A stretch of 64,000 nt of DNA from Marsupella aquatica (GCA_973895155.1 OZ316893.1:24800001-24864000); one strand, 5' to 3'; positions 1-11,093 are shown, numbered from the stretch's first letter. Program-made: numbers and translations. The notes: a model not told the origin generated them from the letters alone.

Positions 1-485
1 ACTCCCTTGCCCAGATTTGACAGATCCATTGCAAGACTGTTAAACTCATCCAGGTTATCCTGCAGTTTGCTCCCTTCCTTGAGCCTGAGGCTCATCAAGA
101 GAGACTTCTTGTACAGCCGGTTTGACGCATCTTCCCGGTAGTACTTCTCTCTTAGGGCCTTGAAAAGTGATGCGCAATCCGCATAATCATCCAACTTCTT
201 GATGATGTGCGGCGTGAGATAAAGCATCACTACATTGACAGCAATCACCTGCTCCTGTCTCCACTGCTTCTCTGAGATCTTCTCTTCTCCACCATACTGC
301 TGTCGCGAAGAGAGCAGATGAGCTAAGCCCATGGCCCGAAGAACACCCTTCACTTGCTTCTCCCAGAGCAAGTAATCAGTACGACCATCGTACTTTTCCA
401 CCTCAAACTTCACTCCTGCAAATCTAGCCATCTCTCTCTTCTTCCCCACTACCGATAGCTCTGGTAGTAGAACAGCTTCCTCCAT
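1..485 (-). CDS. Ty1/copia-type Gag polyprotein, N-terminal part (runs off the window)
   Basis: Read on the minus strand, an open frame starts at an ATG at 485 and continues without a stop to base 1 (about 161 codons visible). It has the hallmarks of the copia Gag (UBN2-type) domain: VEKYDGRTDYLLWEKQV near residue 28, then a helical region with YLTPHI, the segment LFKALREKYY, and SLRLKEGSKLQDNLDEFNSL near the visible end. Gag forms the virus-like particle of the retrotransposon. A second in-frame ATG lies 18 codons downstream (431-429), so the true start could be either. The rest of gag-pol and the 3' LTR lie outside the window. The visible frame has no stops, so the element may be fairly young. 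Confidence 0.85.
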   Translation of the reverse strand, partial: MEEAVLLPELSVVGKKREMARFAGVKFEVEKYDGRTDYLLWEKQVKGVLRAMGLAHLLSSRQQYGGEEKISEKQWRQEQVIAVNVVMLYLTPHIIKKLDDYADCASLFKALREKYYREDASNRLYKKSLLMSLRLKEGSKLQDNLDEFNSLAMDLSNLGKG

Positions 486-2394
486 TGCATGTCGCACCGG
501 TGATCATACCGATGATACTTATTCCTCCTCAAACGGTAGCTGCTCCTCCTCAGACTCTCTGTCTGACCATCGCGATCCTGAAGCTCCACCGACGAAAATT
601 CTTCCAGTATTCTCCGAGTCACTCATATGAAATAATCATGAAAAAACATTTTTTTTTGAAATTTCTCATAAAACTCAAAACTCAACACTGCCGCGTAGCC
701 CACGAAGCTAGGAGTCCAATACTGAAAGCCGAAATCAAAATCGAAATTCGACACAAAAGTTATTCAAAGTTTGGTATGGGTGGGTAAAACCTTGGGAAAC
801 TCCCCCGTTTTGATCACCTCAAAGAATAACCAAAATACCAAGTACAACCCGTCGTTGGAATTTCGATTTGATTGGTGCGCCACGTTGCTAACTCCAATGG
901 CTATGACCTCGCCGAAAAAGAACCAAAAAAATTACCGTTCGGCGAGCAGAATCTTTGTCAGATGGCCAAAAAACAGTTCTTTGTTTTTTGGGAATATTCC
1001 CACACAGTCCAACAAGGCTCACAGGGGGCCGTTCCCCCTGTCAAAGCGATTAAAATAGAGGGCGACAGGTCCCGGCACAAAGGGAAAACAAGGAAAAGTA
1101 AAAAATGGCTAAAAATAGGGCCCTAAAGGGGGTCCAAACGCCCCTTAAAAACAAATACACCCTGTATGGGATCACAGCATACGCCCTTGGCAATACCCTG
1201 GCGGCTGCATACGCAGTCGCGTATGCGTAAGGGTACCACCGACCGGTAGAGGAGGCTTGAGGTGGTGAGGGAGGGCGACGGGGGTGCGGGGATCAAGTCA
1301 GGGCCGGCCGAAGGGTCGGCGAGGAGCTTGAGTGGGAGGGCAGGGCCTGCCGGAGGGAGCCCCCGGCTTGTATCAGCAGTAAAAGGCCGGGGGTCGCGGG
1401 TGTGTACGCAGGGCAGGTGAGGGGGCAGGGGCGCGCGGCGAAGGTCTGCCGGCAGCCCAAGGGTCGCGAATGGCCGGGGGGGGAGGAACGGGGAGCGGGG
1501 AGGGCATGGCCGGCCGGTCGCGTCCAAGGCGGGAGGGCAGCAGCTGCCGGGCGGCAGTAAATGCGCCGGCCGGCGTTGCGCAGGTCGTCGCGGCGGGAAA
1601 AAATGAAGTGCGGGCGGTGAAGGGGGAAAAAGATCGAGTATGCGGGGCCGGGGGAATATCGTGTGTGTGTATACACACAGTATATACTCAAAAGGGTGTG
1701 TTAAACCCCTTGAAAAGCATAAATTAACCCCCCACCAAGAAAATGTCAATTTACACACCTTAACTGTTGCCGTTTCCAATGAGAAAAGTGAACGCCGCCG
1801 ATGATAACTGTTGCCAAATTGCACCGGTACAGTCTGCAACTCCAGTAGAGTAAAAAACTTTCGCCGCGTCGTCTTCACTCCGCATCAAGTGCCAATCCCG
1901 GACTCAAAACGACTGCCTCACCGCAATCAAACCGTTGAGCCGTAGCACTTTGCGAGTCGAATATCACGAAGAGAAATCCGCTTCAGATGGGAACAAGCTC
2001 CATAGCTTGTGAAAAAACCTGAATGCCTCCTTCACTTGTCACGTCGCACTCGGTAACAACTTGACAGCAAATCAGCTACCCAAATGACCAGCTCGCTTCA
2101 ACCTTCAACTTGACCTATAATGTGCAATCTCCCAATCACCGCACAGCTCATACCGTTGAAAAACGCAAACTCTGGTCTCTCTCCCGAAATACCATCAAAC
2201 ACGAATAAACCCTAAACGACGCAAAACTTTGATTCTTCTGCACCACGGATATCGATCAGCGAGTTCTAACCACCGTTAGAAAACCCTCTCACTAACCTAT
2301 TCGCTCAGCCACACACATTCGAGTTTCATGCGATGAAACTCTGAATGTGTCACCGACACTGAACGCTGGAAAAACCTCGTCACCTCCCAGGCAT
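486..2394 (-). other. Untranslated leader of the copia element, unusually long and partly GC-rich
   Basis: This is the stretch between the primer-binding site and the gag start on the minus strand, about 1.9 kb, much longer than usual copia leaders. Its centre (about 1250-1660) is strongly GC-rich with G-runs on the plus strand. It contains a 251-codon minus-strand open frame (1878-1123) rich in Pro/Arg/Leu, which I regard as compositional. A short perfect stem GCATACGC/GCGTATGC lies at 1207-1226. The length could mean a leader-borne insertion or simply an unusual element family. Confidence 0.6.
2313..2350. other. Inverted repeat (hairpin) in the retrotransposon leader
   Basis: ACACATTCGAGTTTCAT is followed after GCG by ATGAAACTCTGAATGTGT. 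The arms match apart from one bulged base. It begins about 45 nt downstream (element sense) of the primer-binding site, a place where retroelement RNAs often carry packaging or dimerisation structure. A function is inferred only from position. Confidence 0.6.
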
Positions 2395-2406
2395 GTTCTG
2401 ATACCA
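2395..2406 (-). other. Primer-binding site of the copia element
   Basis: On the minus strand TGGTATCAGAAC lies two bases inside the LTR end. This matches, but for one base, the initiator-tRNA-Met complement TGGTATCAGAGC used by many plant LTR retrotransposons. It fixes the orientation of the element and the inner LTR border. Confidence 0.85.
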
Positions 2407-2408
2407 CT

Positions 2409-2752
2409 TGTTGAGCATAGACGACATTTGCAACTGCAAGCCCATGAACCATCCAACGTATAAGAGTCGACACAGAGAGATACGTGGTTCACCTCCACAT
2501 GAGGCTACGTCCACGGGAACACACAAGAGCTTTACTGCACTCTAGGCCGACCGGCCATACCAAGCATCCACAGTGCAAGCTCTCCTTATCTCTCAACTAG
2601 CTCCATAACAATGAGCCTAAGTTCCACCAGGGTCTGGCATCAGTCTTGACAATATACACAACAACACTATCGCTAACATTAGCTAAGTCCTAACCTGAGT
2701 TAGCCTAACTATGGTTAGCTCATGAGTCACAAGACTAGAGCAATATCTAACA
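2409..2752 (-). mobile_element. 5' LTR of a copia retrotransposon (about 344 bp)
   Basis: On the minus strand the sequence starts TGTTAGATATTG and ends GCTCAACA, with the primer site right behind it, giving the TGTT...AACA ends of a plant LTR. The R/U5 part holds copia-like blocks such as TGTGTTCCCGTGGACGTAG and GTGAACCACGTATCTC. A diverged relative of the same LTR lies at 44873-45217. Target-site duplication cannot be tested because the 3' end is outside. Confidence 0.85.
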
Positions 2753-4592
2753 AGTCCATCCGTCTATTTAGACCAGGAGCCGTCTATTTAGACCATGAGC
2801 CGTCATACTCTTAGTTTCAATCTCCATTGTTTCAGTACATCATGTAAACATACAGTATTGTGTGGGCAATAAAGACATTCTGGTACAGGGAGGGCTTACT
2901 CAGTCCACGGGGCATCATGGACAACTTTCAATATTATTCTCCTGTTTTCATTTTTCATTTTTCATTTTAAAACAATGTAAACACTGAAAAGTGAGTATGT
3001 GAACACTGAAAAGTTAGTGTTTATACCAGGATTCTTAGTATAAACATTCTTATGATTTACATGAAACTAAGAATGTTTTCTAGGATATGCCCAACTGACC
3101 TATTTACAGTTTATTCTTTGTTGTGCTAACCTAGATGGCAGTACAATAGTGGCAACAGAAGGAGTATGCAACATTGTGAACACTTTCAGATACTTTGGTT
3201 CATCATTAGATCATTAGTTTGATGAGCTTCTTTGACAAGCATGCAGGTTCAACTGGAGTTTAGATGACTCATTTCAGTCAGTGGATACGAGTGACATATA
3301 AAGGGAACAAGGTCAATCCATTCATTGAAGAACCCTTGCAATGAGCACTAGTATGCCACCTTGGATGTTCCCCTTGCAGGTTTAGTCTCTACTTTAGATG
3401 TTGATCAGTAGTAGCAAGTTTAGCATAATTTTTCCTTTGTAGTATTTGCCAAAAGGAAGGTTTTTCCTACCATTATTTTCTGAAAAAATTGAATATTTTT
3501 TACATTTTATTAATACTCAAAGTTTTCCTCCTCTCTTTTGGCCATCTGGACTGGTTTGGCCGCAATTGATTCCTTTCTCTGGGCATGCTCCTCCTTCTAG
3601 TCTCCCTTGTTCTCCCTTTTCTTTCTGGCCTGTCTCCTCCTATCAGATGGGCTCCCTATGAAATAAAGTTGTTGGGATTTTGGACGTTTAAAAAAAGTTG
3701 AAACTTGTCAAATCTAATTTTAGCTATTTTTAGTAAGAGCAGATGACAAGTTACGTAGATGACAAGTTTTGTATTGAACTTATTCCCATAAATGCTAGAA
3801 ACAGGAAAAAAAACCAAAGTGCACTAGTACCTCCAACTGGATCTAAAAATGTTTTTCAAACAAGCGCCAACAGGTGATACGAAATTCATGAGTTTTACCT
3901 AAATTTTTAATATTGGGCAATCTATCTACTCACTATAATACACAATCCCACCTTTTTTTAAAACCTTTTGGCCCGCATACAAAATGCACTTTTGGGAGTA
4001 ACTTATTATGACCCTTGGATTTAAAACTTATATTATTGGTGTCTATGAGATCTGGTGAGAAGAATAATAGATGTCCTACTGTAGCTTGGGGCACACATGC
4101 GCTTCCACCCACACGTGGACTATTGAAGTGACATCTGGCTATAATGGGTTGGTGGGTCTAACAAGAAGATCTAAGTAGACCCCACATTACTTTTGGACAC
4201 ATGCTTGCCCCATTCACCCTAAAGTAAACTTAGAGAAAAAGAACAATACAAATTACACTTTTGAGTTGAAAAGACATTATTTATAGGAAGCGGAAAAGAG
4301 GCTATTGAGGGGAGATTGAACTAAATTTCTTACTTTTTCTATACTCTCCATGAAGTATTTCTTCCAACTTACATTTATGCCAAATCCTAAATTCTTTTTT
4401 GCAATAACCATATTGATCAAGGACACAATGGCCCCAAACATGAAATGGCCACAACAATAAAATGGCTGTAATGACAATTGTGGAGCGCACGGGGAATGGG
4501 TTTACATATATACATATACAAATCAAACATTATAAAAAATTATATATCCTGCCTAAATTAAAGCTTTTGTGCAATAAACTTCACATCTTTTG
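2753..4592. other. Intergenic, AT-rich, small repeats only
   Basis: No gene is visible. A 23-bp tandem duplication around CCGTCTATTTAGACCA lies at about 2757-2803 and a duplicated AACACTGAAAAGT at about 2980-3015. The block around 2876-2960 (CATCATGGACAAC... TATTATTCTCCT) recurs at 7590-7670 near the SDR genes, so it is part of a dispersed repeat. Confidence 0.5.
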
Positions 4593-4815
4593 TGGCTTCA
4601 ATATCTTTTTCTCTCCTCAACATCTTTTAATCACCTCCACATCTTTTATCACCTTGACATCTATTTATCACCTCGACAATTTTTGTCAACTCTACATCTT
4701 TTTATCACTTTGATATTTTTTTCTAACCTCAACATCTTTTCTCATTTCAACATCTTTTATCACCCAACATTTTTTTATCACCTCAACATCTTTTTATCAC
4801 CTCTACATCTTTCGT
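4593..4815 (-). repeat. Degenerate ~20-bp minisatellite (minus orientation)
   Basis: About eleven imperfect copies of TTTTTATCACCTCAACATC occur head to tail. Its reverse complement, GATGTTGAGGTGATAAAAA, makes up the array at 14098-14475. Both arrays end next to a TGCAC/GTGCA-AAAGATGT border, so they are the same kind of element inserted in opposite orientations. Confidence 0.8.
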
Positions 4816-4933
4816 GCAAAGCCATTATGATGGGCTACTCCTTGGGATGCTTCGGATGCAATCTCCTGAGGGATATAATGTAGCCCTGAAATTGCCCACA
4901 GAGGCTCAATCATACCTCGAAAACCTCAATGGG

Positions 4934-5149
4934 ACACATGTCAGGATGGGCATTGGAAGTATATCAAAGTGCCAAAAAGCACAAACGGGGAGACAGGGTC
5001 CAAAGTCCTCCAAAGGCAAAGGCACCCAATAAAGGGAAAGAACACATGTCGGGATGGACATTGGAAGTATATCAAAGTGCCAAAAAGCACAAACGGGGAG
5101 ACAGGGTCCAAAGTCCTCCAAAGGCAAAGCAACCCAATAAAGGAAAAGA
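4934..5149. repeat. 108-bp direct tandem repeat containing a short dispersed insert
   Basis: Two nearly identical 108-bp units (4934-5041, 5042-5149) each begin ACACATGTC and carry GTGCCAAAAAGCACAAACGG, GGAGACAGGGTCC and a CCCAATAAAG-type box. The same ordered boxes appear at about 18450-18540 and 31960-32048, so each unit holds one copy of a short dispersed family. Confidence 0.8.
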
Positions 5150-5346
5150 AAGAGAAGATTGGAAGTGACGTCAACTCTTGCTTATAAGATGTTGAGCTTG
5201 GGCACGACTGTAGCTGTCTGGTCGGAATCGCGCTCACATGCGCAACCAGAGATTTGGAGGAGGGAAACGAAGGGATCGGAGGTGGTAAACGAAATCTGCG
5301 ATTTTCGGAGACTGCAAGTTGAGAGCTCTCAAGGGAGACAGAAATC

Positions 5347-7019
5347 ATGGCGGCAAGGTGAATACTTAACCCTCTGAGTGAGGAATCGTGTGGGCTACCT
5401 ACTGTAGAACGCTAGTTGGGATCCAGGTTAATCATGGGATCTAATGCTTTCCAGTAAAGTCTCTAGAGAACCGTATTGAAGAGAGTGCGTTCTAAGATTT
5501 GTCACCGGATGCTTTGTAGAGTCCAATTCGATAACTGTTAGGTTTCGACATGACTTGCAATTCCGTTTATGTGAAGGAACCAATCGACCGAATTAGCGGA
5601 ATGCCGTTAGCTTTCGTGATTCACAAGGGTAGGAATTAAGGACGTACACAGAATAGTCTTTTGCTTAGGAAGATGGGAGACGCGTGCTGGACTGTTGCCA
5701 GGCGGAATTGTGCAGGACCTTTTGAACCTGAGAACTCGGTGAGATAAGGAGAAGTTTGGTAAACCGGGTCACTCCCAGTAGTCCGTCTACTGATGTTACT
5801 CGTTGATTTCGAGCAGGTCGTGGTCCAAGGATACTGTGGCGGTAGTGACTGGAAGCAACAAGGGAATTGGGTTTGAGATTGTGAAGGGACTAGCAAAAAG
5901 TGGAGTCACGACAGTGTTGACTGCTCGTGATGAAGGAAGGGGACAGGCAGCGGCAGATGCTTTGAAGGCCCAAGGTTTGGATTCAGTTGTATTCCATCCT
6001 TTGGATGTTACCAGCGCGGAATCGATTGACAATCTTGCGGTTTGGTTACAAGACAAGTTTGGGGGAGTAGGCATTCTGGTGAAGCAACCATTTGCCTACG
6101 TCTTTTACTCTGCTGACTTTTTGTTCTATTCCTGTACTGAATTGTACGCCGTTCTGAGGTCCCCAACAGATCATGTGTTGTGAAGTTGACAGTTATCTCT
6201 ACGCATTCTTAGTTCCCTTCATGTTGTAATTTGTAGCTACACTGGATGGTTTGTAGGTGAATAACGCAGCAGTTAGTATAGTGCAGTTAAGCTATGACGA
6301 TGCCAAGGCAACTCTGGACACAAACTACTATGCTGTGAAAAACTTAACCAGTGGGCTGTTACCTTTACTACGACCCGGTGCACGAATTCTGAACATAAGC
6401 TCAATGCTTGGACAGCTTGCGGTAAGAGACCATTTTCCTGCGTGCGTACAAGGAGCTTAGTTTCCTTCTAATTGAGCGAAACGGAGTGTGTACAAGTCCT
6501 TTTGGTCCTTAGCAGTTGGTCATCGCATAATTGCTCTGCTCAGTGGTCATTGAAAGGAACATCGTGTTGTGCGAAAGTGGAGGTGAATGCTGGAACTAAC
6601 AGTGGTGTACGCTTATCTTGCAGTTTGTGGGATCCTCCGTGGCGAAGGTGTTGGGTGATGAGAAAAATCTCAGTGAAGATCTTGTTGATTCGTATGCAAA
6701 TAAATACTTAGAAGCAGTGAAAGCAGGACAATGGGAAAGAGAGGGATGGTGCACGGCATACCCACAATATTCTGACTCTAAGGTGCTCCTGAACGCGTAC
6801 ACTAGGGCATTTGCGAAAACGCTGTCCAAGAGACCCGAGGACCAGAAGATTTACGTGAATGTCGTTCATCCTGGCTACATTGGAACCGATTTGAACAATC
6901 ATTTGGGCACTGGAACTCCAGAAGAAGGAGCTGATACAGCAGTGTGGCTTGCTTTGTTACCAGAGCACGAATATCCACACGGAGGATTTTTCTTTAAGAG
7001 AGAGCCATTTGCCTTCTGA
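5347..7019 (+). CDS. Short-chain dehydrogenase/reductase, carbonyl reductase / neomenthol dehydrogenase type
   Basis: Four exons are read: 5347-5357, 5817-6078, 6257-6421 and 6624-7019, all with GT-AG introns, giving 277 aa. The first exon is only 11 nt (ATGGCGGCAAG) and its split codon restores MAARSWSK before the Rossmann motif. Classical SDR landmarks are seen: TGSNKGIG (residues 15-22, NADPH binding), NNAA (93-96), the catalytic serine in ISSMLG (about 140), and YSDSK (Tyr195, Lys199). The ~40-residue insert before YxxxK and the LALLPEHEYPHGGFFF end are typical of monomeric carbonyl reductases and plant menthone/salutaridine-reductase-like SDRs, which reduce carbonyls with NADPH in the cytosol. 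No targeting peptide is visible. The substrate cannot be told from sequence. A broken duplicate follows downstream. Confidence 0.92.
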
Positions 7020-7101
7020 AGTATTATAGCCCAAGTTTGAGTTGCTGTCACCAATGTTCACAATGTTCTTTCTGAGCACTTCAATAAGAAAGAAAAATAT
7101 A

Positions 7102-7137
7102 ATTTCCCTTACTTGCTGATTAGCAAGTAAGGGAAAT
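7102..7137. other. Perfect 16-bp hairpin just downstream of the SDR gene
   Basis: ATTTCCCTTACTTGCT and AGCAAGTAAGGGAAAT are exact reverse complements separated by GATT, 83 bp after the stop codon, probably within the 3' UTR. The pseudogene copy keeps only the right arm (about 10335-10352), so the left arm is special to copy A. Confidence 0.9.
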
Positions 7138-7280
7138 GAGCGAATGTGATGGTCAGCTGGAGAGATTAGGAAGGGAAGTGGTGGTATTTCTCATCAGCTT
7201 TTCTTCAAGTTTTATGTTCGGGATCGTGTCACTTGATAAGTTGAATGTGCTGTTGATGTAACTAGACGGCATTCCGAGTT

Positions 7281-8399
7281 TTAATCCTTTCTTTACAAAG
7301 CAGTTACTGACTTGACGACTTTGTCAAGAAAGACAACAAGGTGGATTTTTGGAAATGTCTTAAAGTACTCGTGACATGAATATTTTTCGAAGCCCCTTGA
7401 AGACCAAGTGATCACAAGTGGCACCTGAAAACCGTGTACCACTGGTTGTCTGGAGGTTAGAGACCGTGTACCACCGGTTGTCTGGAGGTTAGAGGTCATT
7501 TTTCAGTAAAACATGTAAACTCACAGAAGTATGCTGGCCATGTGGAGATGTTGAAACAGTCTAGGGCGGGTTAGTCTGTCCATGGGAGCATCATGGACAG
7601 GGAGCATCATGGACAACCTGGCAGTCAATTTGACCAGTACTTTCAGTATTATTCTCCTATTTTCATTCTGATTTGAAACTAAAGCCCGGATGTACGTCCA
7701 TTTTGTCTATGGACTAGCAAAGTTTGGATGGACTTGTTTAGAACATTCAAATAAACTGAGATAACATTGTTTACACTATCATTCTCTTATTTTCATTCTT
7801 ATTTGAAACTAAAGCCGGGATGTACCTCCATTTTGTCTATGAAACCCAGATGTACTAGCAAAGCTTGGATGGACTTGTTTAGAACATTTCAATTAATTCA
7901 GATAACATTGTTTACACTTTTGACTGAAATACAATCCTAAACCTATCAAGCAAATCCCATGACCTTTGGCAGAACCTTTGACCTTTGGCAGAACCTTTTA
8001 ACTGTATGACCCACTGAAACGTTTCTCACCAAATAGGTCACACTTTTTTGTCAAAGTTCTTGTAGTAGTTCTTATAACGAGTTTCTGCTTGATACTATAG
8101 CCAACAACAGTTATTGTGAAGTTTGTAAACCAACAATGAAATTTGTAGCCCAACCTTGGACAATCACCATGGACAATCTAACTACATGGTTCAGGAATTT
8201 CCGTGGAATAGTGGTAGTGTAAACCCGAATTGCCATAACTTAAGTGAAGATAATATGGACTACAATGAAATTTGTAGCCCAACCTTGGACAATCTAACTA
8301 AATGGTTCAGGAATTTCCGTGGAATAGTGGTAGTGTCGGCCCGAACTGCCATAACTTAAGTGAAGACAATATGATTTGAAGTGTAATAGAGGTATTCTC
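7281..8399. repeat. Spacer between the SDR copies, built of small tandem duplications
   Basis: There is no gene. A 32-bp unit is duplicated at 7431-7494 (ACCGTGTACCACTGGTTGTC and a one-base variant). A ~130-bp unit is duplicated at about 7647-7917, sharing ATTTGAAACTAAAGCC and TTGGATGGACTTGTTTAGAA. A ~120-130-bp unit is duplicated at about 8133-8377, sharing AATTTGTAGCCCAACCTTGG. The units are 85-95% alike by eye. Confidence 0.75.
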
Positions 8400-8545
8400 C
8401 GCCCTCTGCCCGAATCGCAGCAGTCAGGTTGGAATTAAGGCGTCACAAGAAATTTGGAGGAGCAAATCGAAGGCATCTAGGTAGTAAGAAATCCGTGCGA
8501 GTTTTGGAGACCGCAAATTGAGAGCTCTCAAGGGAGACAGAAATC

Positions 8546-10248
8546 ATGGCAGCAAGCCAAATACTGAACCCTCTGAGTGAGGAATCATGTGGGCTAACTA
8601 GAACGCTATTTGGGATCGAGTTGAATTGTGAATGTCACTTACTTTTGAAGACTTGGAGTCCTCCGTGATCTTATGCTTTCCAAAAAGTCTCTAGAGAAGA
8701 GAGGGCTTTGGAACATTTTGTCACCGGATGATTTGCAGAGTCCAATGCCATGACTGTTAGGTTTCGACACGAATTGCAATGCCATTAAGGTGAAGGAACC
8801 AATCGACCGAATTAGCGGATTTAAGTCAGCTTTCGTGATTCACAAGAGTAGGAATTAAGGACGTAGACAGAACAGTCTTTTGTTTAGGAAGATGGGAGAC
8901 GCGTGCTGGACTGTTGCAAGGCGGAAGAAAAGGGGTTGTCTCCGTTGTCCAGGACCTATTGAACCTGAGAACTCGGTGAGATTAGAGAAGTTTTGTAAAC
9001 CGGGCCACTCCCAGTAGTCCGTCTACTGACGTTACTCGTTGATTTCGAGCAGGTCGTGGTCCAAGGATACTGTGGCGGTAGTGACTGGAAGCAACAAGGG
9101 AATTGGGTTTGAGATCGTGAGGGGACTAGCAAAAAGTGGAGTCACGACAGTGTTAACTGCTCGTGATAAAGGAAGGGGGCAGGCAGCGGCAGATGCTGAA
9201 GGCCCAAGGTTTGGACTCTGTTGTATTCCATCTTTTGGATGTCACCAGTGCGGAATCCATTGACAATCTTGCGATTTGGTTACAAGACAAGTTTGGGGGA
9301 GTAGACATTCTGGTGAATCAACCAATTTGCCTCCGTCGTTTACTCTGCTGATTCTCTTTCCCATTCCTTTACTGAATTGTATGCCGTTCTGAGGTCCCCA
9401 ACAGATCATGTGTTGTGAAGTTGACAGTTATCTCTACGCATTCTTAGTTCCCTTCATGTTGTAATTTGTAGCTACACTGGATGGTTTGTAGGTCAATAAC
9501 GCAGCCATTAATATCGAGCAGTTAAGCTATGACGGTGCCAAGGCAAGTCTGGACACAAACTATTATGCTGTGAAAAACTTGACCAGTAGGCTGTTACCTT
9601 TACTACGACCCGGTGCACAAATTCTGAACATAAGCTCAGTGCTTGGACAGCTTGCGGTAAGAACCATTTTCCTGCGTGCCTACAATGAGCCTAGTTTCGT
9701 TCTATTTGAACAAAACCGAATGTCTACAAGTTCTTTTGGTTCTTAGCAGTTGGTTATCGCATAATTGCTCTGCTCAGTGCTCATTGAGAGGAGCATCATA
9801 TTGTGCAAAAGAGGAGGTGAATGCTGAAACTAGCAGTGGTGTGCGCTTTCCTTGCAGTTTGTGGGATCCTCCGTGGCGAAGGTACTGGGTGATGAGAAAA
9901 TTCTAAGTGAAGATCTTGTTGATTCGTATGCAAAGAAATATTTAGAAGCAGTGAAAGCAGGGCAATGGAAAACAGAGGGGTGGTGCACGGCATACCCACA
10001 ATATTCTGACTCTAAGGTGAATCTAAAGCGTACACTAGAGCAATTGCGAAAACGCTGTCGAAGAGACCCGAGGACCAGAAGATTTACGTAAATGTTGTTA
10101 GTCCTGGCTACATTGTGACCGATTTGAACAATCATTTGGGCCCTGGAACTCCAGAAGAAGTAGCTGATACACCAGTGTGGCTTTCTTTGTTACCAGAGCA
10201 CTAATATCCACATGGAGGATTTTTCTTTAAGAGCCACTTGCCTTCTGA
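8546..10248 (+). pseudogene. SDR pseudogene, duplicate of the gene at 5347-7019
   Basis: All four exons of the upstream gene can be recognised: 8546-8556, 9053-9312, 9492-9656 and 9858-10248. At least four lesions break it. The donor GT of intron 1 is CC (8557-8558). Two bases are missing after 9197 in exon 2, which shifts the frame behind the TGxxxGIG motif. One base is missing near 10017-10031, just after the YSDSK catalytic motif. GAA has become TAA at 10202-10204. The NNAA and YSDSK codons still stand in their local frames. The surrounding block 8400-10503 is the second arm of the duplication. It is unlikely to make a working enzyme, though it could be transcribed. Confidence 0.9.
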
Positions 10249-10503
10249 AGTATGAAAGCCCAAGTCTGAGTTGTTGCCACCAAACGTTCACGACGGACTT
10301 CCTCAGTTCGTCAATATAAAATCAAAAAGTCTTCAGCAAGTAAGGGAAATCTACGATTGTGACGGGTGGCTAGAGAGTTTATGAAGGAAAGTGGTGGTAT
10401 TTGTCATCAGCTTTCTACAAGTTTAACGCTCGGGAACGTGTCCCTTGATCGATTGAATGTGCTGTTTGCCCGGCTGTTTGATGTAATGGGACCGCATTCG
10501 TAG

Positions 10504-10779
10504 GCTTTGTCTGATGGACCAGCTACCTGATATAACTCTTGGAGCTCTTGTTTTATTGAGACCACCACCTCGCACAGTGCAATGGAGAATTGTATAGTAT
10601 GTCGCCCAATTTCACTTCCACTCCTTGCCCTCGTCTACGATGCCTAATTATTGAGTTGTGGTAGAACCAGAAATTGCGTGATAATAATCTTGATGAGAGT
10701 CTGGGTGACTAGTCTGTTCTGAAGGGAGGGATGGAAATGGTTCCTGGTAACTACACATCAAAAAGTAGCAACCTGTGAT
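10504..10779. other. Intergenic, nothing recognised
   Basis: Ordinary AT-rich sequence past the end of the SDR duplication. No coding or structural signal is seen. Confidence 0.4.
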
Positions 10780-11075
10780 ATACCTGGCTATGTAAAAGGA
10801 ACAACACTTATTGAATAATGGGCTTTGTTGAGGTAAGGAAAATTTGCTTGTGGTGATGGCATTTTTGCCATGGCTATGTAAAAGGAACAACACTCATTGA
10901 ATGATGGGCTTTTGTACTCGTTGAATGATGGGCTTTGTTGAGGTACGGAAAATGTGCTGGCGGTGTTGGCATTTTTGCCACTTTGATATACCTGGCTGTG
11001 TTAAAAAAAAAACACTAATTGAACAATGGGATTTTTTGTGGTAAGGCAAATTTGTTCGTCATGTGGGCATCTGCC
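10780..11075. repeat. ~100-bp tandem repeat, about three copies
   Basis: Successive copies share GATATACCTGGCT, AAAAGGAACAACACT, ATTGAATRATGGGCTTTGTTG and GGCATTTTTGCCA. The middle copy has its own short internal duplication of GTTGAATGATGGGCTT. Confidence 0.75.
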
Positions 11076-11093
11076 ATGTGGCACTGTACGCCG

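Larger units (their letters stand above)
5217..7280 (+). repeat. Segmental duplication, copy A (SDR gene with flanks)
   Basis: This block matches 8400-10503 over its whole length, including 5' flank, introns, exons and about 260 bp of 3' flank (for example GAGAGCTCTCAAGGGAGACA and GTGGTGGTATTT). It marks a direct tandem duplication of about 2.1 kb with a 1.1-kb spacer. Confidence 0.85.

Noticed and set aside
1123-1878. 251-codon minus-strand open frame
   Set aside because: It lies in the GC-rich retrotransposon leader, is Pro/Arg/Leu-rich low complexity, and the same DNA is also open in overlapping frames on both strands.
4941-5348. 135-codon minus-strand frame with internal protein repeat
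   Set aside because: It spans the 108-bp tandem repeat and the SDR 5' flank; the repeat explains the protein periodicity.
5803-5816. Start of the SDR at the TTG/ATT stretch directly before exon 2
   Set aside because: There is no ATG; the bases are a splice acceptor (TTTCGAGCAG), and the 11-nt exon at 5347 gives a proper ATG and frame.
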